A stretch of 64,000 bases of DNA from Lachnospiraceae bacterium (GCA_003447295.1 DLZQ01000032.1:1-64000); one strand, 5' to 3'. Shown: positions 10,233 to 20,054, numbered from the stretch's first letter. Notes: generated by a model not told the origin, from the letters alone. Numbers and translations: made by a program.

Positions 10233-10368
10233 AGCAACTATTTAGATATTATTTGCATAGAAAAGCAAATAATATTGCTTACGCAATACATAAATATCAA
10301 CAACGGTCCTTACAAATGCGAGCATTTGAAGTACCATTTTTGATATTTACGTATTCTAAATAGTTACT
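10233..10368. repeat. Structured intergenic element, diverged copy of the palindromic repeat
   Basis: Four nested helices can be drawn: outer arms 10233-10246 with 10355-10368 (one mismatch), hairpin 10249-10274 (perfect 9-base stem), inner arms 10285-10300 with 10340-10355 (15 of 16), and hairpin 10313-10328. The right end TCTAAATAGTTAC resembles the TCTGAATAGTTAC end of the other three copies. It fills most of the gap between the transpeptidase and the serC promoter. Confidence 0.6.
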
Positions 10369-10443
10369 TTTCTAATAATACAGACATTTTCAGATAAATT
10401 GTCCTTGCCAGGCGAACAAATTGAAAATAATTTAACAATGTAG

Positions 10444-10472
10444 TTGACTAAAGCAAATGAAAAGCTTATTCT
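10444..10472 (+). promoter_or_regulatory. Promoter for serC-serA
   Basis: TTGACT, 17 bases, TATTCT, about 50 bases before serC. Confidence 0.6.
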
Positions 10473-10524
10473 ATACCTATGCTTTTTATAAAAAATTTAG
10501 AAAATATCGAGGAGGTCTTTGAAA

Positions 10525-11607
10525 ATGGCAAGAGTGTATAACTTTTCCGCAGGCCCTGCAGTACTCCCTGAGGAGGTATTACAGGAAGCAGCCGATGAAA
10601 TGCTGGATTATAGAGGAACCGGCATGTCCGTAATGGAGATGAGCCATCGATCTAAAGCCTATGATACGATCATTAAGGAAGCGGAAGTTGATCTCAGAGA
10701 ACTGATGAATATCCCGGACAACTATAAGGTACTGTTTTTACAGGGTGGTGCGAGCCAGCAGTTTGCCATGATCCCCATGAACCTGATGAAGAACCGTGTA
10801 GCAGACTACATCGTAACCGGTCAGTGGGCGAAGAAGGCATACCAGGAGGCTTCTCTGTACGGCAAGGCTAATAAGATTGCTTCTTCCGAGGATAAGACTT
10901 TCTCTTATATTCCCGATTGCTCCGATCTGCCCATCAGTGAGGATGCAGATTACGTGTACATATGCGAGAATAACACCATTTACGGTACGAAATTCAAGAC
11001 CCTGCCCAATACCAAGGGTAAGCCCCTGGTTGCAGATGTATCCAGCTGCTTTTTATCCGAGCCGGTAGATGTGACAAAATATGGTGTGATCTATGGCGGC
11101 GTACAGAAAAATATCGGACCTGCAGGTGTGGTTATCGTGATCATCCGTGAGGACCTGATCACCGAGGATGTACTTCCCGGTACACCGACCATGCTTCGTT
11201 ATAAGATCCATGCAGATGCGGATTCTCTGTACAATACTCCTCCCGCATACGGCATCTACATCTGTGGCAAGGTATTTAAATGGCTGAAGAAGATGGGTGG
11301 TCTGGAAGCAATGAAGGAGCGCAACGAGAAAAAGGCGAAGATCCTGTATGACTACCTGGATGAAAGCAAGCTGTTCAAGGGTACCGTCCGCAAGGAAGAC
11401 AGATCCCTGATGAATGTTCCGTTCATTACCGGAAATGAGGAGCTGGATGCCAAGTTCGTAAAAGAAGCAAAAGAAGCCGGTTTCGAGAACCTGAAAGGTC
11501 ACAGAACCGTAGGCGGCATGAGAGCAAGTATCTACAATGCAATGCCCATCGAAGGTGTGGAGAAGCTGGTAGAGTTCATGAAGAAGTTTGAAGCGGAGAA
11601 CGCTTAA
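10525..11607 (+). CDS. serC: Phosphoserine aminotransferase
   Basis: Transaminates 3-phosphohydroxypyruvate to phosphoserine using pyridoxal phosphate. The 360-residue product begins MARVYNFSAGPAVLPEEV and holds the cofactor-lysine region VIYGGVQKNIGPAG, both standard for SerC. An in-frame TTG two codons upstream is too close to the GGAGGT site; ATG 10525 has eight bases of spacing. It is 11 bases ahead of serA in one operon, covering the first two steps of serine synthesis; no serB is nearby. Confidence 0.96.
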   Translation: MARVYNFSAGPAVLPEEVLQEAADEMLDYRGTGMSVMEMSHRSKAYDTIIKEAEVDLRELMNIPDNYKVLFLQGGASQQFAMIPMNLMKNRVADYIVTGQWAKKAYQEASLYGKANKIASSEDKTFSYIPDCSDLPISEDADYVYICENNTIYGTKFKTLPNTKGKPLVADVSSCFLSEPVDVTKYGVIYGGVQKNIGPAGVVIVIIREDLITEDVLPGTPTMLRYKIHADADSLYNTPPAYGIYICGKVFKWLKKMGGLEAMKERNEKKAKILYDYLDESKLFKGTVRKEDRSLMNVPFITGNEELDAKFVKEAKEAGFENLKGHRTVGGMRASIYNAMPIEGVEKLVEFMKKFEAENA

Positions 11608-11618
11608 GGGGGAGAAAA

Positions 11619-12782
11619 ATGTTTCAGATCAATTGCCTGAATCCCATTTCCAAAGTGGGACTGGATCGTCTGACAGCAGACTATAAAGTAACCGATAATA
11701 TGAATGACGCAGAGGGCGTTCTGGTCCGCAGTGCTTCCATGCATGAGATGGATCTGCCGGAAAATCTTCTGGCAGTAGCGAGAGCCGGAGCCGGTGTCAA
11801 CAACATTCCTCTGGATAAATGTGCCCAAAAGGGTATCGTAGTATTCAATACGCCCGGTGCCAACGCCAATGGCGTAAAGGAACTGGTGATCGCTGGTATG
11901 CTGTTAGCTGCCCGTGATGTGGTAGCCGGTATCGAATGGGTCAAGGCATCCAAAGACAACGCTGACATTGCCAAAGCCGCAGAAAAAGAAAAAAAGAAAT
12001 TCGCCGGTACAGAAGTAATGGGCAAAAAGTTAGGTGTCATCGGTCTGGGTGCTATCGGCGTCAAGGTGGCCAATACAGCAGTAAGCCTTGGTATGGAAGT
12101 CTATGGCTATGATCCTTACGTATCCGTCAATGCTGCCTGGAACTTAAGCCGTTCTGTCAAGCATGTGATGAATGTGGAAGAAATTTATGCAGACTGTGAT
12201 TACATTACGATACATGTACCGCTTCTGGATTCCACAAAGGGTATGATCAACAAGGAAGCCATCAGCAAAATGAAAGATGGCGTGGTCCTGTTAAACTTTG
12301 CAAGAGATCTGTTAGCAAATGAGGCAGATGTCCTGGAGGCATTAAAGAGCGGCAAGGTAGCCCGTTATGTATCTGATTTCCCGAATCCTACGACAGCAGG
12401 ACAGCCCGGCTGTATCGTGATCCCTCATCTGGGCGCAAGCACCGAGGAATCCGAGGATAACTGTGCGAAGATGGCTGTGGAAGAGATGATGGATTATCTG
12501 GAGAACGGCAATATCCGCAACAGCGTAAATTATCCTGCCTGTGACATGGGCGTATGCAGCCAGGCCGGAAGAATTGCCATTTTCCATAAAAATATTACCA
12601 ATATGCTGAATCAGTTTACCGCAGTGATCGGTGAGAAGAACATCAATATCTCCGATATGACCAACAAATCCCGCGGTGAAGTGGCATATACCATGCTGGA
12701 TATTGAAAGTGCGGCAACGCAGGATCTGGTAGAGGCTTTGCAGAAGATTGACGGCGTCTTCCGTGTACGTGTGGTAAAATAG
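11619..12782 (+). CDS. serA: D-3-phosphoglycerate dehydrogenase, short form with ACT domain
   Basis: Oxidises 3-phosphoglycerate with NAD+, the entry to serine synthesis. The 387-residue product has the dinucleotide-binding motif GVIGLGAIGVKVAN, the LLNFARD loop, and HLGASTEESEDNC with the catalytic histidine. A C-terminal ACT domain of about 70 residues follows, the usual site of serine feedback inhibition. This is the short architecture without the intervening domain of long SerA proteins. It is the second gene of the serC operon and ends in a terminator. Confidence 0.94.
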   Translation: MFQINCLNPISKVGLDRLTADYKVTDNMNDAEGVLVRSASMHEMDLPENLLAVARAGAGVNNIPLDKCAQKGIVVFNTPGANANGVKELVIAGMLLAARDVVAGIEWVKASKDNADIAKAAEKEKKKFAGTEVMGKKLGVIGLGAIGVKVANTAVSLGMEVYGYDPYVSVNAAWNLSRSVKHVMNVEEIYADCDYITIHVPLLDSTKGMINKEAISKMKDGVVLLNFARDLLANEADVLEALKSGKVARYVSDFPNPTTAGQPGCIVIPHLGASTEESEDNCAKMAVEEMMDYLENGNIRNSVNYPACDMGVCSQAGRIAIFHKNITNMLNQFTAVIGEKNINISDMTNKSRGEVAYTMLDIESAATQDLVEALQKIDGVFRVRVVK

Positions 12783-12814
12783 AATATCAAATAAAACATG
12801 CAGGAAAGTTACAG

Positions 12815-12855
12815 ACAGGCATTGGGTGGAATATATCCGGTGCCTGTTTTATTTT
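12815..12855 (+). terminator. Intrinsic terminator after serA
   Basis: ACAGGCA (12815-12821) pairs with TGCCTGT (12841-12847), with weaker inner pairing, followed by TTTATTTTT. Confidence 0.7.
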
Positions 12856-12866
12856 TCGCAAAAGCG

Positions 12867-12895
12867 TTGTATGCTATGAGGGAATCTGTTATACT
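12867..12895 (+). promoter_or_regulatory. Promoter for the PHP-domain gene
   Basis: TTGTAT, 17 bases, TATACT. Its position rules out the much longer reading that would start at 12798 inside the serA terminator region. Confidence 0.55.
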
Positions 12896-12944
12896 TGGCA
12901 TGGGCCAAAGACGTAAGCCACAAGAGAAAGAAGGAACAAAACAG

Positions 12945-13718
12945 ATGAAATTTGATATGCATTGTCATACAAAAGAAGGATCTATGGATGGAAAGGTTCC
13001 TATTGAGGATTTTATTGCGGAATTGATCCGCAAGGGTTTTGACGGTATGTTGGTCAGCGATCATAATTCATATAATGGTTACCGCGCGTGGAAACGAAAC
13101 ATCAAGGATCAAAAATATAAAGACTTTGTAGTGCTGAAGGGGATTGAATACGATACCATTGATGCAGGACATATCCTGGTGATCATGCCGGAGACTATTA
13201 AACTGAAAATTCTGGAGCTTCGGGGATTGCCGGTACAGATTCTGATCGATATCGTGCATAAGAACGGCGGAATATTAGGACCGGCACATCCCTGCGGAGA
13301 GAAATATTTAAGCTTCACCAATACCCTGAAGAAGCGGAATCAGATGGCGGTGATGAATCAGTTTGATTTTCTGGAAGGCTTCAATGCCTGTGAGAGTGTA
13401 GAGAGCAACCATTGCGCTAAGGTACTGGCGGAAATGTACGCACTGCCAACCTTTGGTGGAAGCGATGCTCACAAAACGGACTGTGTCGGTATGGCGTATA
13501 CTGACATCCCGGAGCAGATTCATTGTGAATCCGATCTGATCCGGGCGGTGAAGCTTGGAGAAGGGATCAAATGCGGAGGATCTTATTACCGGGGGACTAC
13601 CAAAGAGAAGATCGGAAAAGCCAATAATATTCTGGTACAGTCCTTCTGGTTCTACAACAGACTGGGAAGCCTGTACCGGCATCACAGAAGAAAAACGGAA
13701 ATGCATAAGATGGTATAG
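12945..13718 (+). CDS. PHP-domain metal-dependent phosphoesterase
   Basis: Predicted metal-dependent phosphoesterase of the polymerase-and-histidinol-phosphatase superfamily; substrate unknown. The 257-residue product starts MKFDMHCHTKEGSMDG, giving the first metal motif (HxH), then VSDHNSYNGY, GPAHPCGEKY and GGSDAHKTD near the C-terminus, the expected ligand set. The start at 12945 is backed by AAGGA nine bases upstream and by the promoter at 12867. The terminator stem overlaps the end of the gene. It has its own promoter and is not in the serCA operon. Confidence 0.8.
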   Translation: MKFDMHCHTKEGSMDGKVPIEDFIAELIRKGFDGMLVSDHNSYNGYRAWKRNIKDQKYKDFVVLKGIEYDTIDAGHILVIMPETIKLKILELRGLPVQILIDIVHKNGGILGPAHPCGEKYLSFTNTLKKRNQMAVMNQFDFLEGFNACESVESNHCAKVLAEMYALPTFGGSDAHKTDCVGMAYTDIPEQIHCESDLIRAVKLGEGIKCGGSYYRGTTKEKIGKANNILVQSFWFYNRLGSLYRHHRRKTEMHKMV

Positions 13719-13740
13719 GTCCCCTGGGCCTATACTTTTT
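13713..13740 (+). terminator. Intrinsic terminator overlapping the PHP gene stop
   Basis: GTATAGGTCC pairs with GGGCCTATAC (one G-U) around a three-base loop, followed by TTTTT. Confidence 0.75.
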
Positions 13741-13854
13741 GTAACTATTCAGAGCCAAAGGGCGAAGTAACCACTATGAGCAAATAACATGCAAGCATGT
13801 TATTCAGAAAAGCCTTGCAGAGGCGGTTTTGCGAATGGGGTTCTGAATAGTTAC
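13741..13854. repeat. Palindromic intergenic repeat, copy 3
   Basis: Perfect 13-base terminal inverted repeat GTAACTATTCAGA (13741-13753) and TCTGAATAGTTAC (13842-13854), with an internal perfect hairpin 13783-13804. It begins directly after the terminator of the PHP gene and is followed by a T-run. The rest of the 313-base gap before the next gene holds a -10 element at 13921 and a short leader. Confidence 0.8.
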
Positions 13855-13920
13855 TTTTTTTTATACAAATCGTAATCTGAATTCATAAATTCTTAAGATG
13901 CTTTTACTATGGAAATAGGG

Positions 13921-13926
13921 TATAAT
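13921..13926 (+). promoter_or_regulatory. -10 element for the composite transporter locus
   Basis: A perfect TATAAT about 105 bases before the first gene, without a clear -35, suggesting activator dependence. The leader between contains small imperfect hairpins but no riboswitch I recognise. Confidence 0.4.
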
Positions 13927-14031
13927 ATGCATAAATAAGTAAGCAATATGGAAGGTTCCGTAGAACTTGCTATTAGGGCGAATCTTTAAGATTACAGACC
14001 ACAATAAACATAATTAAGAGGAGAGAAATAT

Positions 14032-16332
14032 ATGAGAAAAAATTTAAGGGGCAGAAAAGCAACCGCGATCGCGCTGGCATCCGTTATGGCAATGTCGCTT
14101 GCAGCCTGCGGCAAGCAGGATGGATCGAATCAGGGGGGACAGACAGAACAGAAGGAATATGTATATGTTCCCGAATATCTGGAGCTGGACGATAATACGA
14201 ATTCCAGCTACAGTAACATGACAGTACAGGGGGATAAGCTGTATTATACAAATTACCAATGGGATGAAGCTTCCGGTGAGAGCAAGGTCGTGATTGGAGC
14301 TTATTCGCTGACAGACGGTTCCAGGGAGGACCTGCCGATCACCATTAATGCGGACGGCGGTGGAATCTATTCCATGCAGGCAGATGAGGAAGGTAATATT
14401 TATACTGCGGAATTTGAGTGGAATGCCACCGAAGGTGATGACGCTTATACACAGCAGACAACGGTATTGCACAAGTACGATGCATCCGGTACGGAGCTGA
14501 TGGCACAGGATATCACGGACATCATGCAGCAGGATGAGAATAATTCTTATGTGGGCAGCATGTGCCTGGACGACCAGGGCAGATTTTATATCAGCTCTGA
14601 TTCACTGATCCGGCTGTTTGGCAGTGACGGACAATTTCAGGGAGCTGTGCAGACGGACAGCCAGTGGATCCAGGGCATGGGAAAGGCAAAAGACGGCAAG
14701 GTATACCTGGCTTATTATGACCAATCCGGCAATGTGAAGCTATCCCAGATCGACTTTGACGGCAAAGCATTAGGACAGACATATGATAACTTCCCGAACA
14801 CGAACGGTAACGGAGGATTATGTGCCGGAATAGACAATGATCTCCTGGTCAATACGGATACTGCCCTGTATGATTATAGTCTCGCAGACCAGAAGACTAC
14901 CGAAATATTGAACTGGCTGGACAGTGATATTAACGGCAGTTATGTCACATATGCCGCAGCCACCGCAGACGGTAAGATCCTGGCAGTGGTCAATGACTGG
15001 AACACAGGGGAAACTGACCTGGTGAAGCTGACCAAAACCAAGGCCAGTGAGGTGGCACAGAAGTCCCAGATCACGATCGGAACTCTGTATACCTCCCAGA
15101 GCCTTCAGGCAGCAGCCGTAGCCTTCAACAAGCAGAGTAATGAATATCATGTCAATATTAAAACATATATCGATGATAATAACTGGACCGAAACTTCCTG
15201 GGCGGATGGCATTACAGCCATGAACAATGATATTACTTCCGGAGCCGGGTGCCCGGATATCCTGGATCTGTCCAACCTGGATGTCAAGGAACTGGCTTCC
15301 AAGGGTGTATTTGAGGATATGACACCCTATCTGGAGAAGAGCAGTGTATTAAGCAAGGACGATTTCTTTGAAAATATTGTAGACAGTTATACCTATGACG
15401 GAAAACTGGTGGGAATTCCGAAGAGCTTCACCTTAAGCACAATCGTCGGTAAGACCTCCGAAGTAGGCGATAAGAAGGGCTGGACCATTGACGATATTAT
15501 AGCCTATGCAGGCCAGCACGAAGGTGCTTCCCTGTTTGAGGGCATGACCAAGAGCGGTATGCTGTACACATTGTTAGCCTATGATCTGGACAGCTATATT
15601 GACTGGGAGACGGGAAAGTGCAGCTTTGATTCGGAAGATTTCCAGAAGGTACTGGAATTTGTCAATACCTTCCCCGAAGAGTATGACTGGCAGAATGACG
15701 ACAGATCTACACCGGCGAAGATCCAGTCCGGTGAAGTACTGTTGAATATGACAGGTATCTATCAGCTGAACAGTATTCAGGAGGAGGAAGCTATGTTCGG
15801 CGAGCCGGTAACCTATATCGGATATCCTACCTCCGGCGGTGGCAGCGGTACTTATATGCAGGCCAGTGAGCTGTATGCGATTACCGCCAAATCCTCCAAT
15901 AAGGATGGCGCATGGGCATTTATTGAGAATTACCTGAATCAGCCGTTTGATAATTTTTATTCCTATGGACTTCCTGCCAGAAAGTCTGCGCTGGATGATA
16001 TGGTGGAGAAGGCAATGAATATGACATATATGACGGATGAAAACGGTGAGCAGATCCTGGATGAGAATGGGAATCCGATTCCGGAGGGTGGTACTTCCAG
16101 CATCAGCTACGGAGACTGGGAATATTCCTATCATATACCTACACAGGAGGAAGTGGCAGTCCTGCAGGATCTGATCAATGTGGCTGAGCCTTCCAGTGCA
16201 ACCGGTAATGATGAGATCACCAATATCATCACCGAGGAAGCAGAAGCATTCTTCAAAGGTCAGAAATCTGTATCGGATGTGGCGAATGTCATTCAGAGCC
16301 GTGTGCAGGTCTATGTAAATGAAAACAGATAA
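14032..16332 (+). CDS. Composite lipoprotein: propeller-like N-half and ABC solute-binding C-half
   Basis: A 766-residue surface lipoprotein. The signal peptide ends in the lipobox SLAAC with C26. Residues of roughly 40-340 show recurring blade-like segments (GDKLYYTNY, EEGNIYTAEF, DGKVYLAYYD) suggesting a beta-propeller. From about 345 it matches the pattern of family-1 type sugar-binding proteins (TIGTLYTSQSLQAAAVAFNK, CPDILDLSNLDVKELASKG). A second gene of the same design closes the locus at 21370; both end in the identical VIQSRVQVYVNENR. It is followed 18 bases later by permease genes, so it should feed them. Ligand unknown; the propeller call is from pattern only. Confidence 0.75.
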   Translation: MRKNLRGRKATAIALASVMAMSLAACGKQDGSNQGGQTEQKEYVYVPEYLELDDNTNSSYSNMTVQGDKLYYTNYQWDEASGESKVVIGAYSLTDGSREDLPITINADGGGIYSMQADEEGNIYTAEFEWNATEGDDAYTQQTTVLHKYDASGTELMAQDITDIMQQDENNSYVGSMCLDDQGRFYISSDSLIRLFGSDGQFQGAVQTDSQWIQGMGKAKDGKVYLAYYDQSGNVKLSQIDFDGKALGQTYDNFPNTNGNGGLCAGIDNDLLVNTDTALYDYSLADQKTTEILNWLDSDINGSYVTYAAATADGKILAVVNDWNTGETDLVKLTKTKASEVAQKSQITIGTLYTSQSLQAAAVAFNKQSNEYHVNIKTYIDDNNWTETSWADGITAMNNDITSGAGCPDILDLSNLDVKELASKGVFEDMTPYLEKSSVLSKDDFFENIVDSYTYDGKLVGIPKSFTLSTIVGKTSEVGDKKGWTIDDIIAYAGQHEGASLFEGMTKSGMLYTLLAYDLDSYIDWETGKCSFDSEDFQKVLEFVNTFPEEYDWQNDDRSTPAKIQSGEVLLNMTGIYQLNSIQEEEAMFGEPVTYIGYPTSGGGSGTYMQASELYAITAKSSNKDGAWAFIENYLNQPFDNFYSYGLPARKSALDDMVEKAMNMTYMTDENGEQILDENGNPIPEGGTSSISYGDWEYSYHIPTQEEVAVLQDLINVAEPSSATGNDEITNIITEEAEAFFKGQKSVSDVANVIQSRVQVYVNENR

Positions 16333-16350
16333 GGAAAGGCTTAAAATATC

Positions 16351-17265
16351 GTGAGCAGACAGCAGGTGGATCAGAAGCGGAAGCGGCATCACAAATTGGA
16401 TAAGAGAATGCGGAAACTCAAGAGGAGCTCGGGGCTTTTTATAGCCCCAAGCTTTCTTGGAGTACTTGCTTTCTTTTTTCTTCCTTTTCTGGTTGTGATA
16501 TTTTATTCGCTGGTGGATAACCCTATCAGCATGAATTTTGTATTTTTAGACAACTTTGTAAGCGTAATAAAAAACGCGGCATTCCGTACGGCAGTGCATA
16601 ATACGGTGGTATTTTCTGCAATTGCGGTGCCGTTAGCCGTGGTTTTGTCCCTGCTTCTGGCAGTGGTACTGGAAGCAAAGCTTCCTTTCCGGAGTCAGTT
16701 CCGTACCTTTTTCTTAAGTCCCATGATGGTGCCGGTGGCATCCATTGTACTGATCTGGCAGGTATTGTTCCATTATAATGGTGCGGTCAATGATCTGTTG
16801 GGAGTATTCGGTGTGGAGAAGATCGACTGGCTGAAGTCTGGCTACTCCATTATTGTAATAGTGATCTTATTCCTATGGAAGAATCTGGGATATAATATGA
16901 TCCTGTTTATGGCAGCACTTGCCAGCATACCCAGGGATCTGTTGGAGGTGGCGAGACTGGAGAATGCCACATCGTTACAGACCTTTTTCTATATTAAGAT
17001 CCGGTATTTGTCTTCCACCTTTTTATTTGTGACGATCATGTCCCTGATCAGTTCTTTTAAGATCTTCCGTGAGATCTATCTGCTGACAACGGATTATCCT
17101 TACGATTCCATCTATATGCTGCAGCACTTCATGAACAATAAGTTCAAGAGTCTGGATTATCAGACACTGTCTGCAGCAGCGATACTGATGTCTCTCGTCA
17201 TGGTTGTGATCATCGGACTTCTGTTCGCAGTGGAAAATCATTTCGGAAAGGATGTGGAAGGCTGA
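16351..17265 (+). CDS. ABC transporter permease, MalF/sugar type
   Basis: Inner-membrane permease of the carbohydrate-uptake class, 304 residues with about six membrane spans after a basic N-terminus. The cytoplasmic coupling loop that contacts an ATPase is present near LLEVARLENATSLQTFF. The start is a GTG at 16351 with a loosely spaced GGAAAGG; an ATG 57 bases in is a possible alternative. It pairs with the next gene, which overlaps it by one base. No ABC ATPase gene lies in the locus; in Firmicutes such permeases often share a distant MsmK-type ATPase. Confidence 0.85.
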   Translation: MSRQQVDQKRKRHHKLDKRMRKLKRSSGLFIAPSFLGVLAFFFLPFLVVIFYSLVDNPISMNFVFLDNFVSVIKNAAFRTAVHNTVVFSAIAVPLAVVLSLLLAVVLEAKLPFRSQFRTFFLSPMMVPVASIVLIWQVLFHYNGAVNDLLGVFGVEKIDWLKSGYSIIVIVILFLWKNLGYNMILFMAALASIPRDLLEVARLENATSLQTFFYIKIRYLSSTFLFVTIMSLISSFKIFREIYLLTTDYPYDSIYMLQHFMNNKFKSLDYQTLSAAAILMSLVMVVIIGLLFAVENHFGKDVEG

Positions 17266-18215
17266 TGGAGCAGAAGATGAAAAAACCTGTCCCACCGGAG
17301 CTTAGAAGGGCAATCCGGTTCAAGAAGAGAAAGAAGATATTTGAGAATATGCGCATCAGCATAGCAACAGTGATCGCAGCTTTTTTTGCCATACTGTTCC
17401 TGATGCCGATCGTTCTGACGATCACTAACTCTTTCATGTCATCTTCGGAGATATCAGCGAACTATGGTTCTGTATTTGCCACAAATGATAAGGGCGGCAA
17501 GGTCTATATTTCCGAAAAAGTGAATTTGAAATTTATTCCGGATATCGTATCCTTCAGCCAGTATACTACGGTACTTTTGAAAAGCCCGGAATATCTGCTG
17601 AAATTCTGGAATTCCGTGATCCTGGTGGGACCGATCGTACTGTTTCAGCTGATCGTGGCATCGCTGGCGTCTTATGGATTCGCCAGGTACTCGGGGAAGC
17701 TGAGGTCATTGGTATTTTTCTCCTATGTGATATTGATGTTGATGCCGTACCAGGTAACACTGGTACCCAATTATCTGGTGGCGGAAAAGCTGAACATACT
17801 AAATACGTACTGGGCCATCTGGCTGCCCGGAATCTTTTCACCTTTTGCAGTCTATCTGCTGACGAAGTTCATGAAGAGAATTCCTGTGGGAGTCATGGAA
17901 GCGGCACAGATCGACGGTGCCGGAGAGTGGCAGATCTATCGGCTGATCTGTATGCCGTTGTGCAAAGGAGCGCTGTGTTCCGCGGCCATCCTTGTATTTA
18001 TCGATTACTGGAATATGGTGGAACAGCCGTTGATCCTGTTATCCGATGCGGAGATGCATCCATTGTCCGTATTTTTGAGTAAGATCAATTCCGGAGAGAT
18101 CGGACTGGCATTCGCCGTGGCTACGATCTACATGGTACCCAGCCTTCTGGTATTTCTCTACGGAGAAGAATATCTGGTGGACGGAATTACTTACCAGGGC
18201 GGTGTCAAAGGCTAG
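17265..18215 (+). CDS. ABC transporter permease, MalG/sugar type
   Basis: Second membrane half of the importer, 316 residues. It has a basic N-terminus, an extracellular insertion between the first two spans, and the classic coupling loop VMEAAQIDGAGEWQIYR. The stop of the preceding permease and this start share one base (TGATG), so the pair is translationally coupled. An 82-base gap separates it from the adaptor gene, which continues in the same direction. Confidence 0.87.
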   Translation: MEQKMKKPVPPELRRAIRFKKRKKIFENMRISIATVIAAFFAILFLMPIVLTITNSFMSSSEISANYGSVFATNDKGGKVYISEKVNLKFIPDIVSFSQYTTVLLKSPEYLLKFWNSVILVGPIVLFQLIVASLASYGFARYSGKLRSLVFFSYVILMLMPYQVTLVPNYLVAEKLNILNTYWAIWLPGIFSPFAVYLLTKFMKRIPVGVMEAAQIDGAGEWQIYRLICMPLCKGALCSAAILVFIDYWNMVEQPLILLSDAEMHPLSVFLSKINSGEIGLAFAVATIYMVPSLLVFLYGEEYLVDGITYQGGVKG

Positions 18216-18297
18216 GAACATTGATTTTTGATGATATACCGGCATGGATCCGATTGTCGGAGTACAGATAGAAAGTGAAGTATAGAGGAGAAGCAAG

Positions 18298-20019
18298 ATG
18301 AACGAGAACGGTGGAAAAAAGAGAAGAGAATGGGTAAAAAATGCAGCCATTATATTCTTGTCGGTAATGTTGGTGCTGACATTTTTCTCCAACACATTTA
18401 TGAACTATTCCCTTCCGGAAGTGGCGGCACAATATGTACAGTCCGGCACCATTACGGCGAAGATCCGCGGAACCGGCACGGTGGAGAGCGGAGATCCCTA
18501 TAATGTGAAGATAACGGAAACCCGTACGATCTCCAGCGTCCTGGTGAAGACCGGGGATAAGGTGGAGAAGGGAGCTCCCCTGCTGTTACTGGAGGATAAG
18601 GAAAGCAAGGAACTGACCGATGCCCAGGCAGCACTGGATAAGGCAATGCTGGATTTCGAACTGGCGCTTTTGTCCGGGGATATTTCCAATACGGCCTATA
18701 CAAATGTACAGACCGGTCAGATAGCATCGGTAGGTACCTATCAGAGCCGGATCGTTGCGGCAGAGGCGGAGATTGACAAATGGCAGAAGCAGGTGGATGA
18801 AGCTACGACAGCTATCAATCAGTTAAAGACCGCACAGGTGAATGTGGAAGCCGGCGGAGCTCCCGACACCAGCTCCGAACAGGCAAAAGTAGCAGAAGCC
18901 CAGGCGGCATTGAACAATGACTGGGTCAAGATCGCAAAGGATAAGATCAGTGAGTGGCAGGCAGCCAAGGCAGCCTGCGATGCCACCATCGAAAAGTACG
19001 AGGAATGGATCCTAAGCTCAGTATCCGGCAATGAAGGATACCCCAATCAGGTGCCCGAAGATGAATATAATGTTGCCAAGACCAACAGAGCAACCTATCA
19101 GAGACTGATCAAAGAAAAACAGGATCAGATCAATGCAGATCCCGCAGCTGTGACAGCATATAATAATAAAGTGAACGCCCTGGCAGAAGCTAACAAAAAA
19201 CTGGCAGAGAAGCAGAACAGCAAAACAAATACAACCAGTTCCCTGACGGTACAGACCCAGAACTGGCAGAACGAACTGGACAGCAGAAATGCAAAGCTGA
19301 AGGCAGCACAGGACTTTAAGGCACAGCTATTGAAGGATATTTCCACAGAGTTGAATCTGGATTACCAGTTAGACAGCCTCAAGAAGCAGAGAGATGATAT
19401 CGCAAAATTGCAGGAGAATGCGGTAGGCGCCAGCATCGAAGCACCCATTTCAGGAACCATTACCGGCGTAACAGTCAAGGCAGGAGACGAGGCACAGCCG
19501 GATACTGCACTGGTGACCATGCAGCCGGAGGGTAAGGGCTTTACCATGAGCTTCTCCGTGACCAATGATCAGGCGAAGAGACTTTCCGTGGGAGATAAGG
19601 CAGATCTGGTGAACTCCTGGAGATACAGTGATATGGATATTACCCTGGCCAGTATCAAGCCGGATACCACAGATCCCGGACAGAAGAAGCTGCTGACCTT
19701 TGATATCACCGGAGATGAAGTGACACCCGGACAGTCCTTAAATGTATCCGTAGGACAGAAGAGTGCCAATTACGATCTGATCGTACCCAACAGTGCCATC
19801 CGTGAGGACAGTAACGGCAAATTTATCCTGATCGTGGAGTCCAAGAGCAGCCCCTTAGGTAACCGCTATGTGGCAACCCGTGTGGATGTGGAGGTACTGG
19901 CAAGTGATGACACCCAGTCCGCAGTGAGCGGAGCTTTATATGGCTATGAATTTGTTATTACGACATCTACCCAGCCGGTAGAGGCAGGAAAGCTGGTCAG
20001 ACTGGCAAATAATTCATAA
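18298..20019 (+). CDS. MacA/HlyD-type membrane-fusion (adaptor) protein
   Basis: A 573-residue protein anchored by one N-terminal span (about 17-35) with the remainder outside the cell. It has the two halves of a biotinyl-lipoyl fold (about 45-100 and 375-410, ending in IEAPISGTITGVTVKAGDEA) split by an unusually long alpha-helical coiled coil (about 103-372), then a beta-barrel region. This is the layout of adaptors that sit on MacB-type exporters. Here it lies between sugar-type permeases and a MacB-periplasmic-domain protein, with no exporter ATPase. Family assignment is firm; the role in this setting is unknown. Confidence 0.8.
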   Translation: MNENGGKKRREWVKNAAIIFLSVMLVLTFFSNTFMNYSLPEVAAQYVQSGTITAKIRGTGTVESGDPYNVKITETRTISSVLVKTGDKVEKGAPLLLLEDKESKELTDAQAALDKAMLDFELALLSGDISNTAYTNVQTGQIASVGTYQSRIVAAEAEIDKWQKQVDEATTAINQLKTAQVNVEAGGAPDTSSEQAKVAEAQAALNNDWVKIAKDKISEWQAAKAACDATIEKYEEWILSSVSGNEGYPNQVPEDEYNVAKTNRATYQRLIKEKQDQINADPAAVTAYNNKVNALAEANKKLAEKQNSKTNTTSSLTVQTQNWQNELDSRNAKLKAAQDFKAQLLKDISTELNLDYQLDSLKKQRDDIAKLQENAVGASIEAPISGTITGVTVKAGDEAQPDTALVTMQPEGKGFTMSFSVTNDQAKRLSVGDKADLVNSWRYSDMDITLASIKPDTTDPGQKKLLTFDITGDEVTPGQSLNVSVGQKSANYDLIVPNSAIREDSNGKFILIVESKSSPLGNRYVATRVDVEVLASDDTQSAVSGALYGYEFVITTSTQPVEAGKLVRLANNS

Positions 20020-20054
20020 GCGTTTAATCTTACAGGAAGGAAGAAACAGACTAT

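Noticed and set aside
12798..12944. N-terminal extension of the PHP-domain protein
   Set aside because: It begins before the serA terminator loop and spans a promoter at 12867-12895; the ATG at 12945 has the ribosome site and begins the conserved domain.
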